Notes: generated by a model from the sequence alone, not told the origin. DNA of 64,000 bases from Aquatica leii (GCA_035610365.1 CM069432.1:181025027-181089026), one strand, 5' to 3'. Positions 1-12,100 are shown, counted from the stretch's first letter. Program-made: numbers and translations.

Positions 1-1005
1 TAAATACAGTTTTGGGAATCTCGACTTGTTTGTGGCTTTGTGTTGGAAATTATTCTCCTAATGGTGGTCGATGATTTGAACACTGTATTTAAGTTGTAGC
101 TTTTCCCTATACGTTTTTTTTATTCTGATAAACCTTTGACATATGGGATGCTCAGCAGTGAATTGGGCAGTTTTTCTGTTTTAGGTTGTTCCTTGGTTTT
201 CAATGCTTTTTCTGTAAAAGCTCTCCTACAGTCTTTTCTGGATAACCATTCTGCCTTAGATCGTTTCTAATATTTTTGATTTCTTCTCGTAGCCTTTTCT
301 CTGTGTTGTACAACATGTACGCTCTGTCGATTAGAGATTTTACTACTCCCCTCTTCGTAGATGTGGAATGGTTGGATTCAAAGTTAAGATATCGACCGGT
401 GTGTGTCGGTTTCCTGTAGACATTTGTTTTCATAATTCCCTTGTTCTTTGTTACGTGAACGTCTAAAAAAGGAAGTGAGTTCTCCTTTTCCATTTCCATA
501 GTGAATTTGATGAATGGTTTGATGTTGTAGAAAAAGGTCTAATTGCCGATTACTGTGGTTCCAAATTATGAAGGTATTGTCAACATATCTAAGCCATGTT
601 TTGGGTTTGAATTTTGATTTCTCTATGGCCTGGGATTTAAACCAGTTCATGTAGATGTTGGCGACTACTGGTGATAGAGATAAACCTATTGGTAGTCCTT
701 CGTCTTGAATGAAGAATCTATCTTTCTCTTGAAAGTACGAGTTTTTGAGGCAACATTCTAGGAGCTTCATTATTCCTTCTACCGGCAGCGTGGTTTTTTC
801 CTGGAGTTTTTCATCTTCTCGGAGCTTCGTTTGGATGATTTTCAATGCTTCTTCAACTGGCACATTAGTATAAAGGCTTTCTACGTCGAAGCTGACTAAT
901 TGATCCCGTGGTTGTAGCTCTATTGTTTTCAGAATCTCAACGAAATGTTTGGAGTCTTTGACAAAAGATGAGCTGTTCTTCTGTAGTGGTTGCACAACAT
1001 TCTAG
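1..1005 (-). pseudogene. Penelope-like element reverse transcriptase, cut by the window edge
   Basis: Penelope-like elements (PLEs) are retroelements whose reverse transcriptase resembles telomerase and is usually followed by a GIY-YIG endonuclease. Reading leftward from about 995 there is a palm motif VSFDVESLYTNV, a motif-B segment GLPIGLSLSPVV, and a catalytic box YVDNTF at 576-587, where the second Asp of the usual YVDD has become Asn. A frameshift near 500-515 moves the reading into the next frame, which carries ENSLPFLDVHV and the NVYRKPTHTGRYLNF stretch, typical of the PLE RT C-terminus. Below 200 the linker (LPYVKGLSE, then SYNLNTVFKS) is still recognisable through further frame breaks. 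The endonuclease would lie left of position 1. The copy is 5'-truncated at about 1005. The family call is secure; the copy is dead (catalytic change, frameshifts). Confidence 0.88.
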
Positions 1006-2515
1006 ACGTATCTCACTATTATTTGTGAGATATTTGTCAAATATATACCTACTAGGTATATGTATGTTTGCAAATTATATTTAATCTGGTCTTTTTTTTG
1101 CTACGCATTGTACAGTTTTTATTAAACCATATTTAAATACTGTAGACGTTCTGTAAAAAGACGGTTATTTATAAAAATTGCACTAACAAAACAAAATTAT
1201 AAATGATGAATAAAACATAAATATAAAACCTGTATACATTTTAAACATCTTTAAAAAATAAGTACACAAAAAAATTGTATCCTAAAATTACTTATTACTA
1301 TTATCACATATTACATAGGTACCGCATAAATGTTATAAATTTTGCAAAATATAACGCAACGGATTTACGTATGTAACATCCATTACATTAGGATGTCGTC
1401 TTGTGATGGTATCTGAAAAAAGAACACACAATTAAGATTTACTCTACCAACTTGTATTAAAAAATAATTATAAAATGCATTAAAATGTATTAAAGTTATT
1501 TTAATTGATATGAAATATACCGACAAATGGTTTTAGTTTGAATTTTACGATAAAGAAACTCTATGATAATTTTTGTCTTTTTACCGACTAGTATGAATTA
1601 ATAAAGTTACAAAAAATTTCAAACATGATTAGTTTTAAATGGCCCAAAAGCATTTTCTTGGGATTGCTATTCAAAAAATAATGATAATATTCAAACAAAT
1701 TTTAGAAACTGTGTTTTGCATATATTTACTTAATTTTTTTTTAAACGTCTTGTTTATTAATTATTGACTATAGTCACGTAAATAAAAGCATTTGTTTAAT
1801 TTATGTTTCTTATTAGTGATGACTGCAGAAATTTTTTTGACTTGACTTTTTGCTTTCTTATATTTAGAAAACATGATGTAAAAATAAAAAAAAAGAAAAT
1901 TAATAGACACTTACCTGATTATAGAATTACGTTGCACTAAAATTCGATATAAAAATTTAAACTTCGCAAACTGCAAACACGAAATCCAAATGCATATTAG
2001 TAAAGAAAACTTTCCTTATTCTTGTTCAAGGTCTCTATAACTGTTTCTGACCTAAGTATTCAAAAGCAGGTAAAAAATATACTTGTTAAGACGGTTAAGA
2101 CGTTCAATGTTGCAAAGAATTCTACGAAATTTACTATAAGACGTACTTTGTGTAAATCCGTTTAGAATGCCACAAAAATATTTGGAAAAGACGACCTTTA
2201 AAATCAAAAATACCTAATAGCATTACTAGTAATTTTACAACAGAATTAAAATACCTTGTGTAAAACTTCTTTGCAGCAAATATAGTTTATTATTGTAAAA
2301 TTTTTTTAGTTATAACGCAATTTTCAATTTAATTCAAATGCAGATATCTTTAATTCATATTCTCCTTTTGTACTTTTTTAATAATTAAATTGCGTTTTTT
2401 ATACAACTTTTAACAGATTACATATATGATTTTGGATTACTTTTTATTTAAATATACGCACATAAAAATACTTTTTAAAATAAGCATATTTAAATCGTGA
2501 GAACATCGTGTTAGG
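1006..2515. other. AT-rich spacer, no gene seen
   Basis: Simple AT-rich DNA with many short A and T runs. I see no coding signal, terminal repeat or RNA gene here. Confidence 0.5.
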
Positions 2516-2553
2516 GTCATCAGGGCGTTACGAAAGTGGCCGAAACGTTGACA
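2516..2553 (+). ncRNA. degenerate hammerhead-ribozyme-like core (PLE 5' side)
   Basis: A short helix (GGC with GCC) precedes GAAA-CGTT, and GTC before the core can pair with GAC after it, as in helix I. The upstream CTGANGA box is lost (the sequence reads ATCAGG), so self-cleavage is not expected. Confidence 0.4.
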
Positions 2554-2935
2554 ACTTTGGTTACAACAACAATGACACGGTTCAAACCCGGAAGACATTC
2601 TTATCTTAGTATAGATTCCGGCCGTGAAAGCCTTTGCTATTATAGTACCAGCATTGTCTCTCTACTGATTACAATTTGTTTTTTTAATTTTTTAAAAGAA
2701 GAATATAATTTGCAAAATGCAACACAGAAAATAATATACGTTACTCTCGTCGAAATTTTAATAGCACAACTCACTCACATTAACGTTCGTAATGCTACGT
2801 TTCACTTTCGACACTTGTTGCGTAAACTATTATTAATGATGTACAGAGCTTATTTATATAACTTGCTGAGTCAGCTACTATTACTAAAATTGTCTCTAAA
2901 GAAACAGCAACAAGTATATAAAATAACTATAACGC

Positions 2936-3727
2936 CCACCTCAAATTTACGTTTGAATTAGAAAAAGATGGTTGTTTACCCTTTTTAGATGTTAAACTTT
3001 TCAAAGATCCAAACACAAACGGTTTATTCGCGGAATAGTACACCAAACTAATAATGAGACTATTAATTACTCATCAAAACATTTTCACCGTAACAAGATT
3101 AATATTATTAAATTAATGGAAAAGAAAATAATTAAACTTAGTAGTCCACAATTCCACAATAAGAACCTTAACATTCTAAAAAAGATACTCCGAAAAAACA
3201 ACTACCGTAACTACATAGTCAACCCAATACTATTTAACAATAACGTAATTAACACTATTCCACCACTACTAAACGCCTCTAATTCAAACTTAACTTACGC
3301 TTTCATCATCAACGTACAAGGACTAACTAATAAAATCATTCCAATATTAAAAACAACAAACATGCGATTAGTTACTTACAACAGAACTAACATCTACAAC
3401 ATGCTGTACACAAAAATCAAAGATAAAACCAACATGCTTGACCGACATAGTGTTGTCTATAAAATCGACTGTTTAAACTGCAGTAAATGTTATCTAGGAC
3501 AAACAAAACAAAAAACAATTAAGTGATTAAAAAACCACAAATATTATTGTGAAAAGAAAAAAACTGAATCAGCGTTAGCATTGCACCATGTTGAAACGGG
3601 GCACAATTTTGATTTGAATAAGCCTTCAATTTTAGATGTTGAACCAAATTACAGAAAAAGATTAATAACGGAAATGATTTTCATAACAAAACATGGTAAT
3701 AATGTAAATTTTAACAATGATACTTAA
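2936..3727 (+). pseudogene. Penelope-like RT C-terminus, linker and GIY-YIG endonuclease
   Basis: The first part reads LKFTFELEKDGCLPFLDVKL, the conserved C-terminal end of a PLE reverse transcriptase. The Trp of the following EWYTK is a TAG stop at 3036-3038. A linker follows in a second frame from 3116, ending in the GIY-YIG endonuclease signature VVYKIDCLNCSKCYLGQTKQ (3452-3511). After a TGA at about 3524 the frame continues with the H-K-Y-Y-C and ALHHVETGHNFDL region of the same domain, ending near 3727. The endonuclease would nick target DNA for retrotransposition in the nucleus. Several stops and a missing palm domain make this a pseudogene; the family call is firm. Confidence 0.85.
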
Positions 3728-4049
3728 CACTTAAGCACTATTTATAAGAATCTTATCACTAAGATAAAATAATGTAAGGTTTCCCTATGTCCGTAATATT
3801 TTATCTATTAGTCTTGAATTGAATAATTCACAGTATGTCTACGTTTCTTTCTGTTGTGTTGTATTTGTTCTTGTGTTCAATTAATTTATTTTGAATGTTA
3901 GTTCTTGTAATTAATTGTCTTCATAGTGTAGATCAAGACACACTATTTTTGTAGTCTAAAATGTAAGTGTACTTTTTTGTAGTACTAATTATTGATAACA
4001 TATTTGAAATTACTTGCCATGTAACAATTACGATTTTTAATAAAACAGA

Positions 4050-4090
4050 GGCCTGAAGAAGTGCGCACTTAGCTGAACGAAAGCTTAAGT
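4050..4090 (+). ncRNA. hammerhead-ribozyme-like core (PLE 3' side)
   Basis: CTGAAGA at 4053-4059 matches the CUGANGA box and GAAA lies at 4079-4082, followed by GCTT (palindromic GC, then U-H). The helix II candidate GTGCG/TGAAC has one mismatch and one wobble pair. The 5' half is almost the same as the better-preserved motif at 56891-56931. It lies about 330 nt after the PLE coding remnant. Confidence 0.5.
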
Positions 4091-6509
4091 CTTACATAGA
4101 CACATAAAGTGTTTTGATGCCACTCCTCATAGAAGAACATAAAAGAAATCGTGTTAAATCCAATTAAAGAGGAATATAATATACAACTTACAAAACACTT
4201 TTTTTTGTTCTAAGAGTATTTTAAAAATTAAGTTGTCTCCATATAACTCGAGTCAGCTTTGAAGTTGTACACTTAGCAATTTAGAATCTGCACTTTATCA
4301 AATTTTTAACACGTACTGTAACTATATTGTCTTAGAATGCTGTGATCATATCGTAATTGAGTCATTTCTGGTTATGTTTATACAAATGAACAAATTACTA
4401 AAAACACAGTTTTCTCTTTAAATTTTCTTTTGGGATTTTAATAATAAATCTAAAAAAAGTGTTATAACAACAAAATGTGAGAACAAATTAAAACCGCTTT
4501 GATCTATTGAGTTTTAAAGAACAATATAAACGTGTTTACCTGAGAAAAAAATGGTTAAAAAAAATGCACATATTACAAGGCTATGTAGTTTTAACAATGT
4601 TTGATAATTAATATATGTGCAAAAAGTTTATATACCATTAAATTGAATTGTAATTATCATGCTTTACAGAATGAATAAGAATTAATGCAAAAACAAAAAG
4701 TCCTTAACAAGAACAATTTATTCTTTATTCTAATTAAAATATATGAACTTCAATTTGATTGCCAGTTTCTCTAAAATAAAGTTTTAATTAAAACGCCTTT
4801 ATTATAAAACCCTTCATTGAAATTATCTGTTATGTTTTTTAAAATAACGTTTATAAGAAAAATATTATTCAAAACGCAAATTTGACACTAATTACCTAGA
4901 ATAAATTAAATTAAATAAAATGTTTAATTATTAAACAAACTTAAGATAACGGTAATATGCAGCCTTAAACATTCTTTCTAGCACAGTGGCAGATATCGAC
5001 ACCGTTTAAGGTTTCCTAACTAATAAAAAAGACTCATTAAAATTTTTCATTAGAAGATAATAGGTTTACCGTCTTTCTACATAATTAAGTTTTTGTGTAT
5101 ATTGATTTCAAAACACCAACTTTTTTTTAACAAATGTATAATTTTCATTACGCGGTGACTGCTTACACGTTTCTTATTAATTTAATTTAATTACAACAAA
5201 TGGAAAATCATTCAAAGGAAACTCAATTATAAAACTTAAATTAGAAGAGTCAATTGGATTTTTAATTTAATTTAGTTGTTTTTTTATTAAATTACAAAAA
5301 CGATTAAACTTGACTTTAAAATTCTTAACTTTCTTCATTTTTATTTACATGCTCGACAAACTATTCCCGATGCGATTTATGTCTTGACAGCGTCTTTTCA
5401 CTGATGTAAGAAATTCTGAGACGCGAGAAAAATCTTCTTTAGTATGTTCAGCAGGAAATGTGAAATAAAATTAAGTGTCATAATGTCATGTAGTTACAGT
5501 AGCAACTAAGAGAGATTAGACCTGTTGTTTTTAAGTAAGTTCGTAGTTTATTAAATTATTTAGATCATAATGTAATATGTTTTAGCTATTACTTATGTTT
5601 ATATATTTTGTATTTGTTCGTAAAAGCTTGTGTAAGTCTGTATACGTTTTTTATTTATTTATGTAAATTTAATATGTATACTTAGTTAAATAACTTTGAT
5701 ATATTTTACTATTTTACGTATAAGTAATTTAAAATGGTATCGTTTATAAAAATACATTTATTCAAACATTTTTTAATGTTACCATTCAAATATTTACTTT
5801 ACTTACAAAAGTATCTATATTCAATTATTAAACAATTTTTTGAAACGTTATTACTTTTTCGTATGTATGTTTTTAAAATGCTTTCATTTTAGATTAATTT
5901 ACAAACAAAATTAATTTTTATTTAATCTATCAAACTGGGTTTATTCATTCATTCATAAAAGTTAATTGTAAAAAATAAACAACAAATGACAATAGTAAAC
6001 AATGTTTAAACAAAATATTTATAAACAAAAAATTATAATTAATATACCTAAGATGCATAATATAATATACCAAAAGATATATAAAAAGTAGTACAAACAA
6101 ACAAAAATAGAAAATGAATATATCAAACTAGTCAAATGTAATAAATTATTGTTTAAAAAAAACACACAAAAAAATAATAACTTACAAAATGGATTGATGG
6201 TTTATTCTGAAAAAGTTAAAGCTCCGCTAAACATTTTTACCACTTATAACAAATAAATACGTTTACAACTTTATTTATTAATTTAATTACACGATATATT
6301 TTAAAAATTCATCAAATAACACTTGGAGGGAACAACTAAATATTAAAAACGCGTATAAACAAGCGCTTAAATCTTAGCATATTAGCAAATTTGACGAACT
6401 AAAATTCTGTCATATTTTATGGGAGTTTCAAAAACGTTCTACATAAAAACACATTTAGGATGATTCAGATCAAGAAGTGTCGTCCTCCACACGAATTCTC
6501 AACGGTTAA
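4091..6509. other. AT-rich spacer, no gene seen
   Basis: About 2.4 kb of AT-rich DNA without a coding, terminal-repeat or RNA signal that I can recognise. Confidence 0.5.
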
Positions 6510-7190
6510 ACTATAATTTCCATTGCAATGTCAGTTTGCCACATTCTTTCTTCTTGAGTTTGTGCATGGCAAATAGCATTTTTCCAGTTTTCTGCAGATA
6601 CATTACCTACTGCTTGCTACAATAATAGGTAAAGGTCTTTCATTTTAAAGGTTGTATTGTTTCTTGTGACTTCTTTTCTTATTTGATTACATATCAACTC
6701 AATAAGATTAAAGTCACAGTGATACGGAAGCAATCGCAAAACAGTATGACACTGTTCTTTTGCGATTTCATCAGTTACATGCTTTGGCATGATGCCAGCC
6801 TCTCTAAAAAGAAGCAGAGGTTTAGCTTTTACTATATTCGATAGGTAAAAAATCGTCTTGCTTTCCAACCAAGTTTGTATGCCTGCTTTTTTCGTTCCTA
6901 AATTTGGAATTTTCTCTGTTTTCCTGTTATGATAACAAACATTATCCATCACAATGACAGAATTTTCAACCGCTTAGAATTTGTGAAACCAGTTTTCGAA
7001 AACTTCTCCAGTCATTTCGTCATGATAATCTCCAGTTTTCTTTAATTCGAAGCATAGCCAACTATTCTCAAAAAAACGTCTTCAGATCCTATGTGGAGTA
7101 TTATAAGACTATTTCTCTTGTCGGAAGGGTCTTTTAACCGTGTCCTTAATCCTTCAATGAAACCCTGTTGTAACGGGTGTTCCAATTGTT
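6510..7190 (-). pseudogene. Tc1-like (DDE_3-type) transposase fragment
   Basis: Cut-and-paste transposase of the insect Tc1-like lineage with a DDE_3 endonuclease fold. Reading right to left: SDKRNSLIILHIGSED, then KKTGDYHDEMTGEVF in a shifted frame, then the second catalytic Asp in IVMDNVCYHNRKTEKIP (around 6950), KAGIQTWLESK, and the third acidic residue in YHCDFNLIELICNQIR (around 6710, usually NPIE-IW). The tail runs to about 6510. It is broken by at least two frameshifts and a stop in the W-F-H-K region. The first catalytic Asp (usually LDETW) is not in this piece. The family identification rests on the D-N-x-x-Y-H and N-x-I-E-x-I spacing and is strong. Confidence 0.82.
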
Positions 7191-7261
7191 ATTTGAATTT
7201 CTCAGGTTCGATGTAATATTTGTAGTTCTTAAATTTGTTTCTCATGAGCACTGATGACTTA

Positions 7262-7375
7262 CCTTACTTGGTGCTCTTTTTCTTACCTCGGCTAGCTCAA
7301 TGTTAAATAAACAAATAAAGGGTTAGTATAAAATGGGTGAACGAAACTTTTAGCTTCACCAAAGTTAAAATATTA
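7262..7375 (-). repeat. segment shared with 36858-36965, exon-like with a GTAAGT donor
   Basis: This stretch is clearly similar, in the same orientation, to 36858-36965 (shared blocks GGCTAGCTCA and CAAAGTTAAAATATTA). On the minus strand each copy ends in a GTAAGT-type splice donor. It may be an upstream exon of the neighbouring Tc1-like element, but I could not confirm protein similarity. Confidence 0.4.
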
Positions 7376-8161
7376 ATTTATTTGTTTCATCAATTGGAAT
7401 TGGAAGATAATTATTTCATCATTCCCAAAGATTATGTTACAATTTATGTACTCAAACCTGCTGGAGAGGTCATGTAACTTTCATTTCAAGGCTCCTTACC
7501 GAATTAATCTTTTTACTCTTTTTACATTTAGTCGTGATAAAGACAAAGATATGTAAAAGCAAACTGGAATCGTGTTTTGAAGGTGATTGAGTGAGGACGT
7601 GTTTAATAGTAGTGCGGAGTTTTGGGTAATTTAAAGTGATTTACAGCAATTAATTTACGGGTGCGGGGTGAGGAATGTGAAGTGGAAGAAAGGATTAGAA
7701 GTACAGTTTTAATGTGAGTTGAAAATAAGTACATTAAAATTATGGAGAAGAAGATATAGGTGGCTCAGATAACGTGTGCGAATGCGAGCGGATATCGCGG
7801 ACTTGTTTAAAGGTCAAGCGCGCGCTTGTGATAACAGTGAAATACAAACTTTTATTTATATACTTTTCTAATATTTGTATGGGTTAATTAAATACAGTTA
7901 GAAAGAATCATAGTAACAATAAATTTAAAAATTAATTAAAAAAAAATTAAATAAATAACTAAATTTAAAAAAAAAAATAATAATACAATAATAAGTAATA
8001 ACAAAAGGGGGAAAGGGATGAATAAAAAAGAGAGAGAGGAAGAGGAAAAGAAAGGCAACAACATTTGAAAGAGGAAAGAAAACAATAAGATCACCAGACA
8101 TTAAAAAGATATCGGAGGAGAGCGAAGGAAAACCTCAAGAACAGAAGGAGGAAGAAAAGAA

Positions 8162-8902
8162 ATGGAGGAGTTAAAAGAATTAATGAGAGAAATGATGAAA
8201 CAGATAGAAGAAAATATGCAAGGAATAAGACAAGAAATCAAAGAAATGAAAAAGAAATGGGAGAAATAGAAAAGAAGTGGGAGAAAGAAAAAGAGAAACT
8301 GGTGGAGAGAATAGAAAACTAGAGAAGAAAACGGAAGACGAGGAAAGATGGAAAAGAAAGAATAATATTGTGATAAAGGGGTGGAGAAGTGAAAACCACA
8401 AAAAGATTTAGCAGTGATGCTGGAAGAAAATTAAATGTAAAAGTAGAGGTGAAAAAGTGACAGTACAAACAAAGAGAAGAAAATGAGATGGTGGTGGCGG
8501 AAATCGGAGGATAAGAGGAAAACAGAAGGTAATGGAGGAGAAGAAGAAATTAAAGAATACAAGAATTTATATAAGTCACGATTTGACATGGGAGGAAAGA
8601 AGAGTGCAAAGAGAAATAATGAACATAGCGGTGGAAAAAGAGCGGAAGGAAAAGAGTATGGGTAGGGTACAGAAAATGGAGATAGACGGAGACAGATACA
8701 TATGGAACGACAAGGATAGGGACTGTGCAGAGAAAGAGAAGAGAAAGTGGGGAACCAAAAAGCAAAAAAACTAAAGGACAAAGGGGTGGTAAAGGAGAAA
8801 AAGTTGACGAAACAGCAAAGAAAAGGAATAAGGAGAGATGGAAATGGAAAAGAAAAAGAAGGGAGAAAAAAAGAAAGTGAGGAAGAAGCACGGGGGAAGG
8901 TG
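8162..8902 (+). pseudogene. LINE N-terminal region: coiled coil and lysine/glutamate-rich domain
   Basis: From ATG 8162 the frame reads MEELKELMREMMKQIEE, a heptad-like coiled coil as expected for an ORF1-type or N-terminal region that helps assemble the ribonucleoprotein. Later pieces in shifted frames include KNNIVIKGWRSE and TRIYISHDLTWEERRVQ, a segment common just upstream of the endonuclease in this LINE group. The composition is almost all Lys, Glu and Arg, a consequence of the purine bias. Multiple frameshifts break the reading. Confidence 0.6.
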
Positions 8903-9935
8903 AGTGAGCTGAGAGTATTGTTTTGGAACGTAGCAGGAATAAAAAACAAGGAACATGATTTCTGGAAGTACATCAAGGAACAGGATGTAGTGGGATTACA
9001 GGAAACATAAATGGAAGAAAAAGAATGGGAGTGGTGGGAAAAAGAGTTGCCGGTGCAATTTGAGTGGGAAAGAGAAAAGAAAAAGGGAGAGCAAAGGGGG
9101 ATAATAACGGGAATAAGAAAATAGTTGAACCAGGAAAAGAAGGAGAAAGTGCAACAGAGAAGAGGAGTTGTAGAAAGGAACATGCAGTGGGGAAAACAAA
9201 AATAAAAGTAGTGATGGTTTATAGCAGTAGAATGAAAGAGACAAGGAAAACATAGAAGAAATGATAGAAGAGAAGGAAGAGGGATTGATAATAGTAGGAG
9301 GGGACTTCAACGCAAGAATAGGGAAAGAGGGGAAAATACAAGAAAGAAAAGGGACGGGAAAGAGACAAACAAAGGACAAGGTGATAAATAAAGAGGGAGA
9401 GGAACTGCTGGAATTGTGCAACAAAAAAGGGTGGGAAATAATGAACGGGAACAGAGAAGAAGATGGAAAGGGAGAATTTACGTACATAGGAGGAAGGGGA
9501 GAATCAATAATAGATTTTGTAATGACAAATGAAGAGGCCACAGAAAAGGTAAAGACATTTAAGGTGGGAGAAAGGGTAGAGTCAGACCATCAACCACTGG
9601 AATTGACAATGGAAGGAAGCGAAAGAAAAGAGAGAGAGGAAGAAGAGAAGTACATAACTAAAAAAAAGTGGACAGAAGAGAGTATAAAAAGATATAAAGA
9701 GAGAATAGGGAAAACGGTATGGATAGGGAAGGAATTACAAGAAAGCGTAGAGGAAATGAGAGAGATGATGGAGAAAGCAACAGAGAGAGCTGACTTTAGA
9801 AAATGGAAGGGTGAGAAAACAGGATGGAAGAAATGGTGGGATAAGAAATGCAAGGAAGCAAAGAAAAAGGCAAGAAGAGCATTAAGACAGTGGAAAAAGG
9901 GAAGAAAGAAAAAGAAGAATACAAAGAAGCAGTAA
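8903..9935 (+). pseudogene. LINE EEP endonuclease
   Basis: Endonuclease/exonuclease/phosphatase domain that nicks target DNA for target-primed reverse transcription. Visible motifs in order: LRVLFWNVAGI (8915-8947, with the metal-contact Asn), VVGLQET (8987-9007, catalytic Glu), a frame break and degenerate stretch 9010-9255, then GGDFNARIG (about 9300-9326), FTYIGGRGESIIDFVMTN, and SDHQPL (catalytic Asp-His, about 9580). All key acidic and His residues are still readable, although the frame changes near 9010 and 9255. After SDHQPL a charged linker leads to the reverse transcriptase. The domain identification is very secure. Confidence 0.88.
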
Positions 9936-10059
9936 AAATATACAAAAAACATGTGACAGAAAGAAGGAGGAAAACAAAAAAACAAGAGGAGCAGATTAAA
10001 GGAATAAAACAGAAGATGTATGGAAGTACCTAAAGAAGCAGAGGAAAAAACAGGACGAC

Positions 10060-12032
10060 AAAGGGAAAAAATTAAAGAATGGGAGATATATTTTCGGAAC
10101 CTGTTGGGAGGGGAAGAACAAAAGCAGGAAAAAGAAAAAGGAAAGACGCGGTAGTAAGTCAAGAAGAAGGAGATAGGATAGAATAAGAGAGGAAGAAGTA
10201 ATAGAGGCGATAAAGAATATAAAAAGGAAAGGCGACAGGAGAAGATGGGATACAAGGAGAAGAGGGATATACATGGGGAGAAAATGTAGCAAAAAGGATG
10301 ACGAAAATAATAAACAAAATATGGAAAGGGGAAAGATTCCCAGAGAGATGGAGAGAGGGAATAATATGCCCAATACATAAAAAAGGCGAAAAAAATAAAG
10401 TCGAGAATTATAGAGGGGTAACATTATTGAGCTCGGCATACAAATTGTACGCGACAATACTGCAAGAAAGATTACAGAAGGAAATAGAGGAAAGAAGTTT
10501 GGTACCAGACGGACAAGCGGGATTCAGAAAAGGAAGAAAGGCGATAGACAACATATATATAATGAAACACTTAGCAAATAAAGAACTAGAAAAAAAAAAG
10601 AGGGAAAATGGTAGCACTATTCGTAGACCTAAAAGCTGCTTTTGACAAAGTGAATAGGGAAAAGCTGTGGGAATATATGAAAAGAAAAAAAATCAATAAA
10701 AGATTAATACAAAGAATAAAGGAAATATACGAAGAAACGAGAAGCAGAGTTAAAGTGAATGGGGAAGAGAGTGAGAAATTCATAACAAAGAGAGGGTTGA
10801 GGCGGGGATGTCCACTGAGCCCAAGCCTGTTCTCGGTATATACGGGGGATCTGGAAGAGACAATGAGAGGACAACAGACAGGAGAGTAGTGGTAGGGAAA
10901 GCTAAGGTATGGTCGTTGGCGTATGCCGATGACAGAGCTGGTGGCTAAGGAGGAAAAGGAAATGAAAGAGATGATGAAAACGCTAGAGAAATATATGAAA
11001 AAAGAAATGAAGTAAACACGGAGAAAACAAAGATAATGATATTTAGAAAAGGAGGGGGGAAAAGAAAAGAGAGGAGTGGAGATGGAGTGATGAGAAAGTG
11101 CAACAAGTGAAGGAATTTACATACCTGGGCTACACGATGAAAACAGGATAATAAAGAGGGAGAACACATAAAGGAAAGGGTGAAGAAAGGAAACAGGCTA
11201 ATAGGACAAGTCTGGGGTGTGGGGAAAGAGTATTCAAGATAGATATAAAAAAAGAAAATTGTTGTTTGAAAATTAATAAAGGTGGTAATGTATGGAGTGG
11301 AAATATGGGGGCTGGAAGGAGTGGAGGGAGGTAGAGGGGTTACAGGAAAAATACTGGAGATGGGTGTTAGGATTGGACAGGGATACACCGGGGTATATTG
11401 TGAGAGAGGAGGTTCAGATAGAAAAAATAAGGATTGAGACAGGAAATAGAGCAATAAGATACGAGGAAGAAATGAGGGAAAGAACAGATTGCAAAATCCT
11501 GCAAGAATGTTGGAAAGAGATAAAGGGAGGGAAAGTGAAGTACGGGCAGGAGGGCAGAGAAGAGTATTACAAAAGAAACGGGTACGCGAGTGAAGAAGTG
11601 GAGAGATTAAGAGAAGAGGGGGTAGGGACAAGAGAAGAAATAATAAGGAGAGATAGAGACATCGAAAAACAAGAAAGATGAACAAAGATAAAAGAGAGCA
11701 GATATAATAGGAATTATAAAGATATCAAGGGTGAAGGGGTGCCGGAATATTTAAAAGACAGTGAGATTAAAAGCAACAAAAGGAAAAAAATGGTGGCAAG
11801 GTTCAGAGGTGGCAACGAGGAGTTAAGGAACAAATATTGGAAAGAAGAACCAGAAAAGTTGTGCAGGCTATGTGGAGAAGAAACGGAAGACCTTAACCAC
11901 ATGAGAAAGAGATGCAGGAAACTAAGAGAAGAGGTGATGAAAATAGTGGATATCTTAGATGAAAACGGAAAAGGAGCGGAATGGATGGAGGAAGTATGGA
12001 GCAGGAGGAAAAAGTTAAGGGGGGAGAAGTGA
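10060..12032 (+). pseudogene. LINE reverse transcriptase and C-terminal zinc knuckle
   Basis: Reverse transcriptase blocks in order: WREGIICPIHKKGEK and NYRGVTLLSSAYKLY (about 10350-10455), GQAGFRKGRKAIDNI (about 10513-10557), the palm motif LFVDLKAAFDKVN (10620-10655), GLRRGCPLSPSLFSVY (about 10797-10842) and the catalytic YADD at 10922-10933. Beyond this the thumb and connection regions are fragmented, with FTYLGYTM-like sequence near 11115 and a longer frame 11292-11681. The C-terminus carries a CCHC knuckle, C-x2-C-x8-H-x4-C, at 11862-11915. Frame changes occur near 10600, 10890, 10935 and 11690. The frame closes at 12032, about 60 nt before the AATAAA-type signal. Confidence 0.88.
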
Positions 12033-12100
12033 TAAGAAAATGTAGTATATATGTATAGACAACACGACCAAATTTGTAATCCAAATGGCAATGAATAAAG

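Larger units (their letters stand above)
2516..4090 (+). mobile_element. Penelope-like element copy with hammerhead-like cores near both ends
   Basis: The interval is bounded by two hammerhead-like motifs in the same orientation (2516-2553 and 4050-4090), with the decayed PLE coding remnant between them. PLEs are known to carry hammerhead motifs in their terminal or pseudo-LTR repeats, so the placement fits. The 5' part of the reverse transcriptase is missing or unrecognisable: 2554-2935 contains an open frame of 141 codons from 2536 that resembles nothing I know. True element ends were not identified. Confidence 0.6.
7545..12100 (+). mobile_element. purine-rich non-LTR retrotransposon (LINE), decayed
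   Basis: A single-polyprotein-type LINE with the order coiled coil, apurinic-like endonuclease (EEP), reverse transcriptase and C-terminal CCHC knuckle. The plus strand is extremely purine-rich from 8020 to 12030, unlike its surroundings. The probable 5' UTR (about 7545-8017) begins with a GC-richer block at 7560-7830, and the likely 3' end has an AATAAA-type signal at 12092-12098. The left end is an estimate. Frameshifts are frequent. It resembles the jockey/R1-group LINEs common in insects; the exact clade is not determined. Confidence 0.82.

Noticed and set aside
2536-2961. 141-codon open frame as a PLE N-terminal protein
   Set aside because: It contains no recognisable RT motif, starts inside the hammerhead-like motif, and its end overlaps PLE RT sequence in another frame.
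8180-11685. Long minus-strand open frames rich in Phe, Leu and Ser opposite the LINE
   Set aside because: They are mirror images of the purine-rich LINE strand; composition alone explains the lack of stops, and no domain is present.
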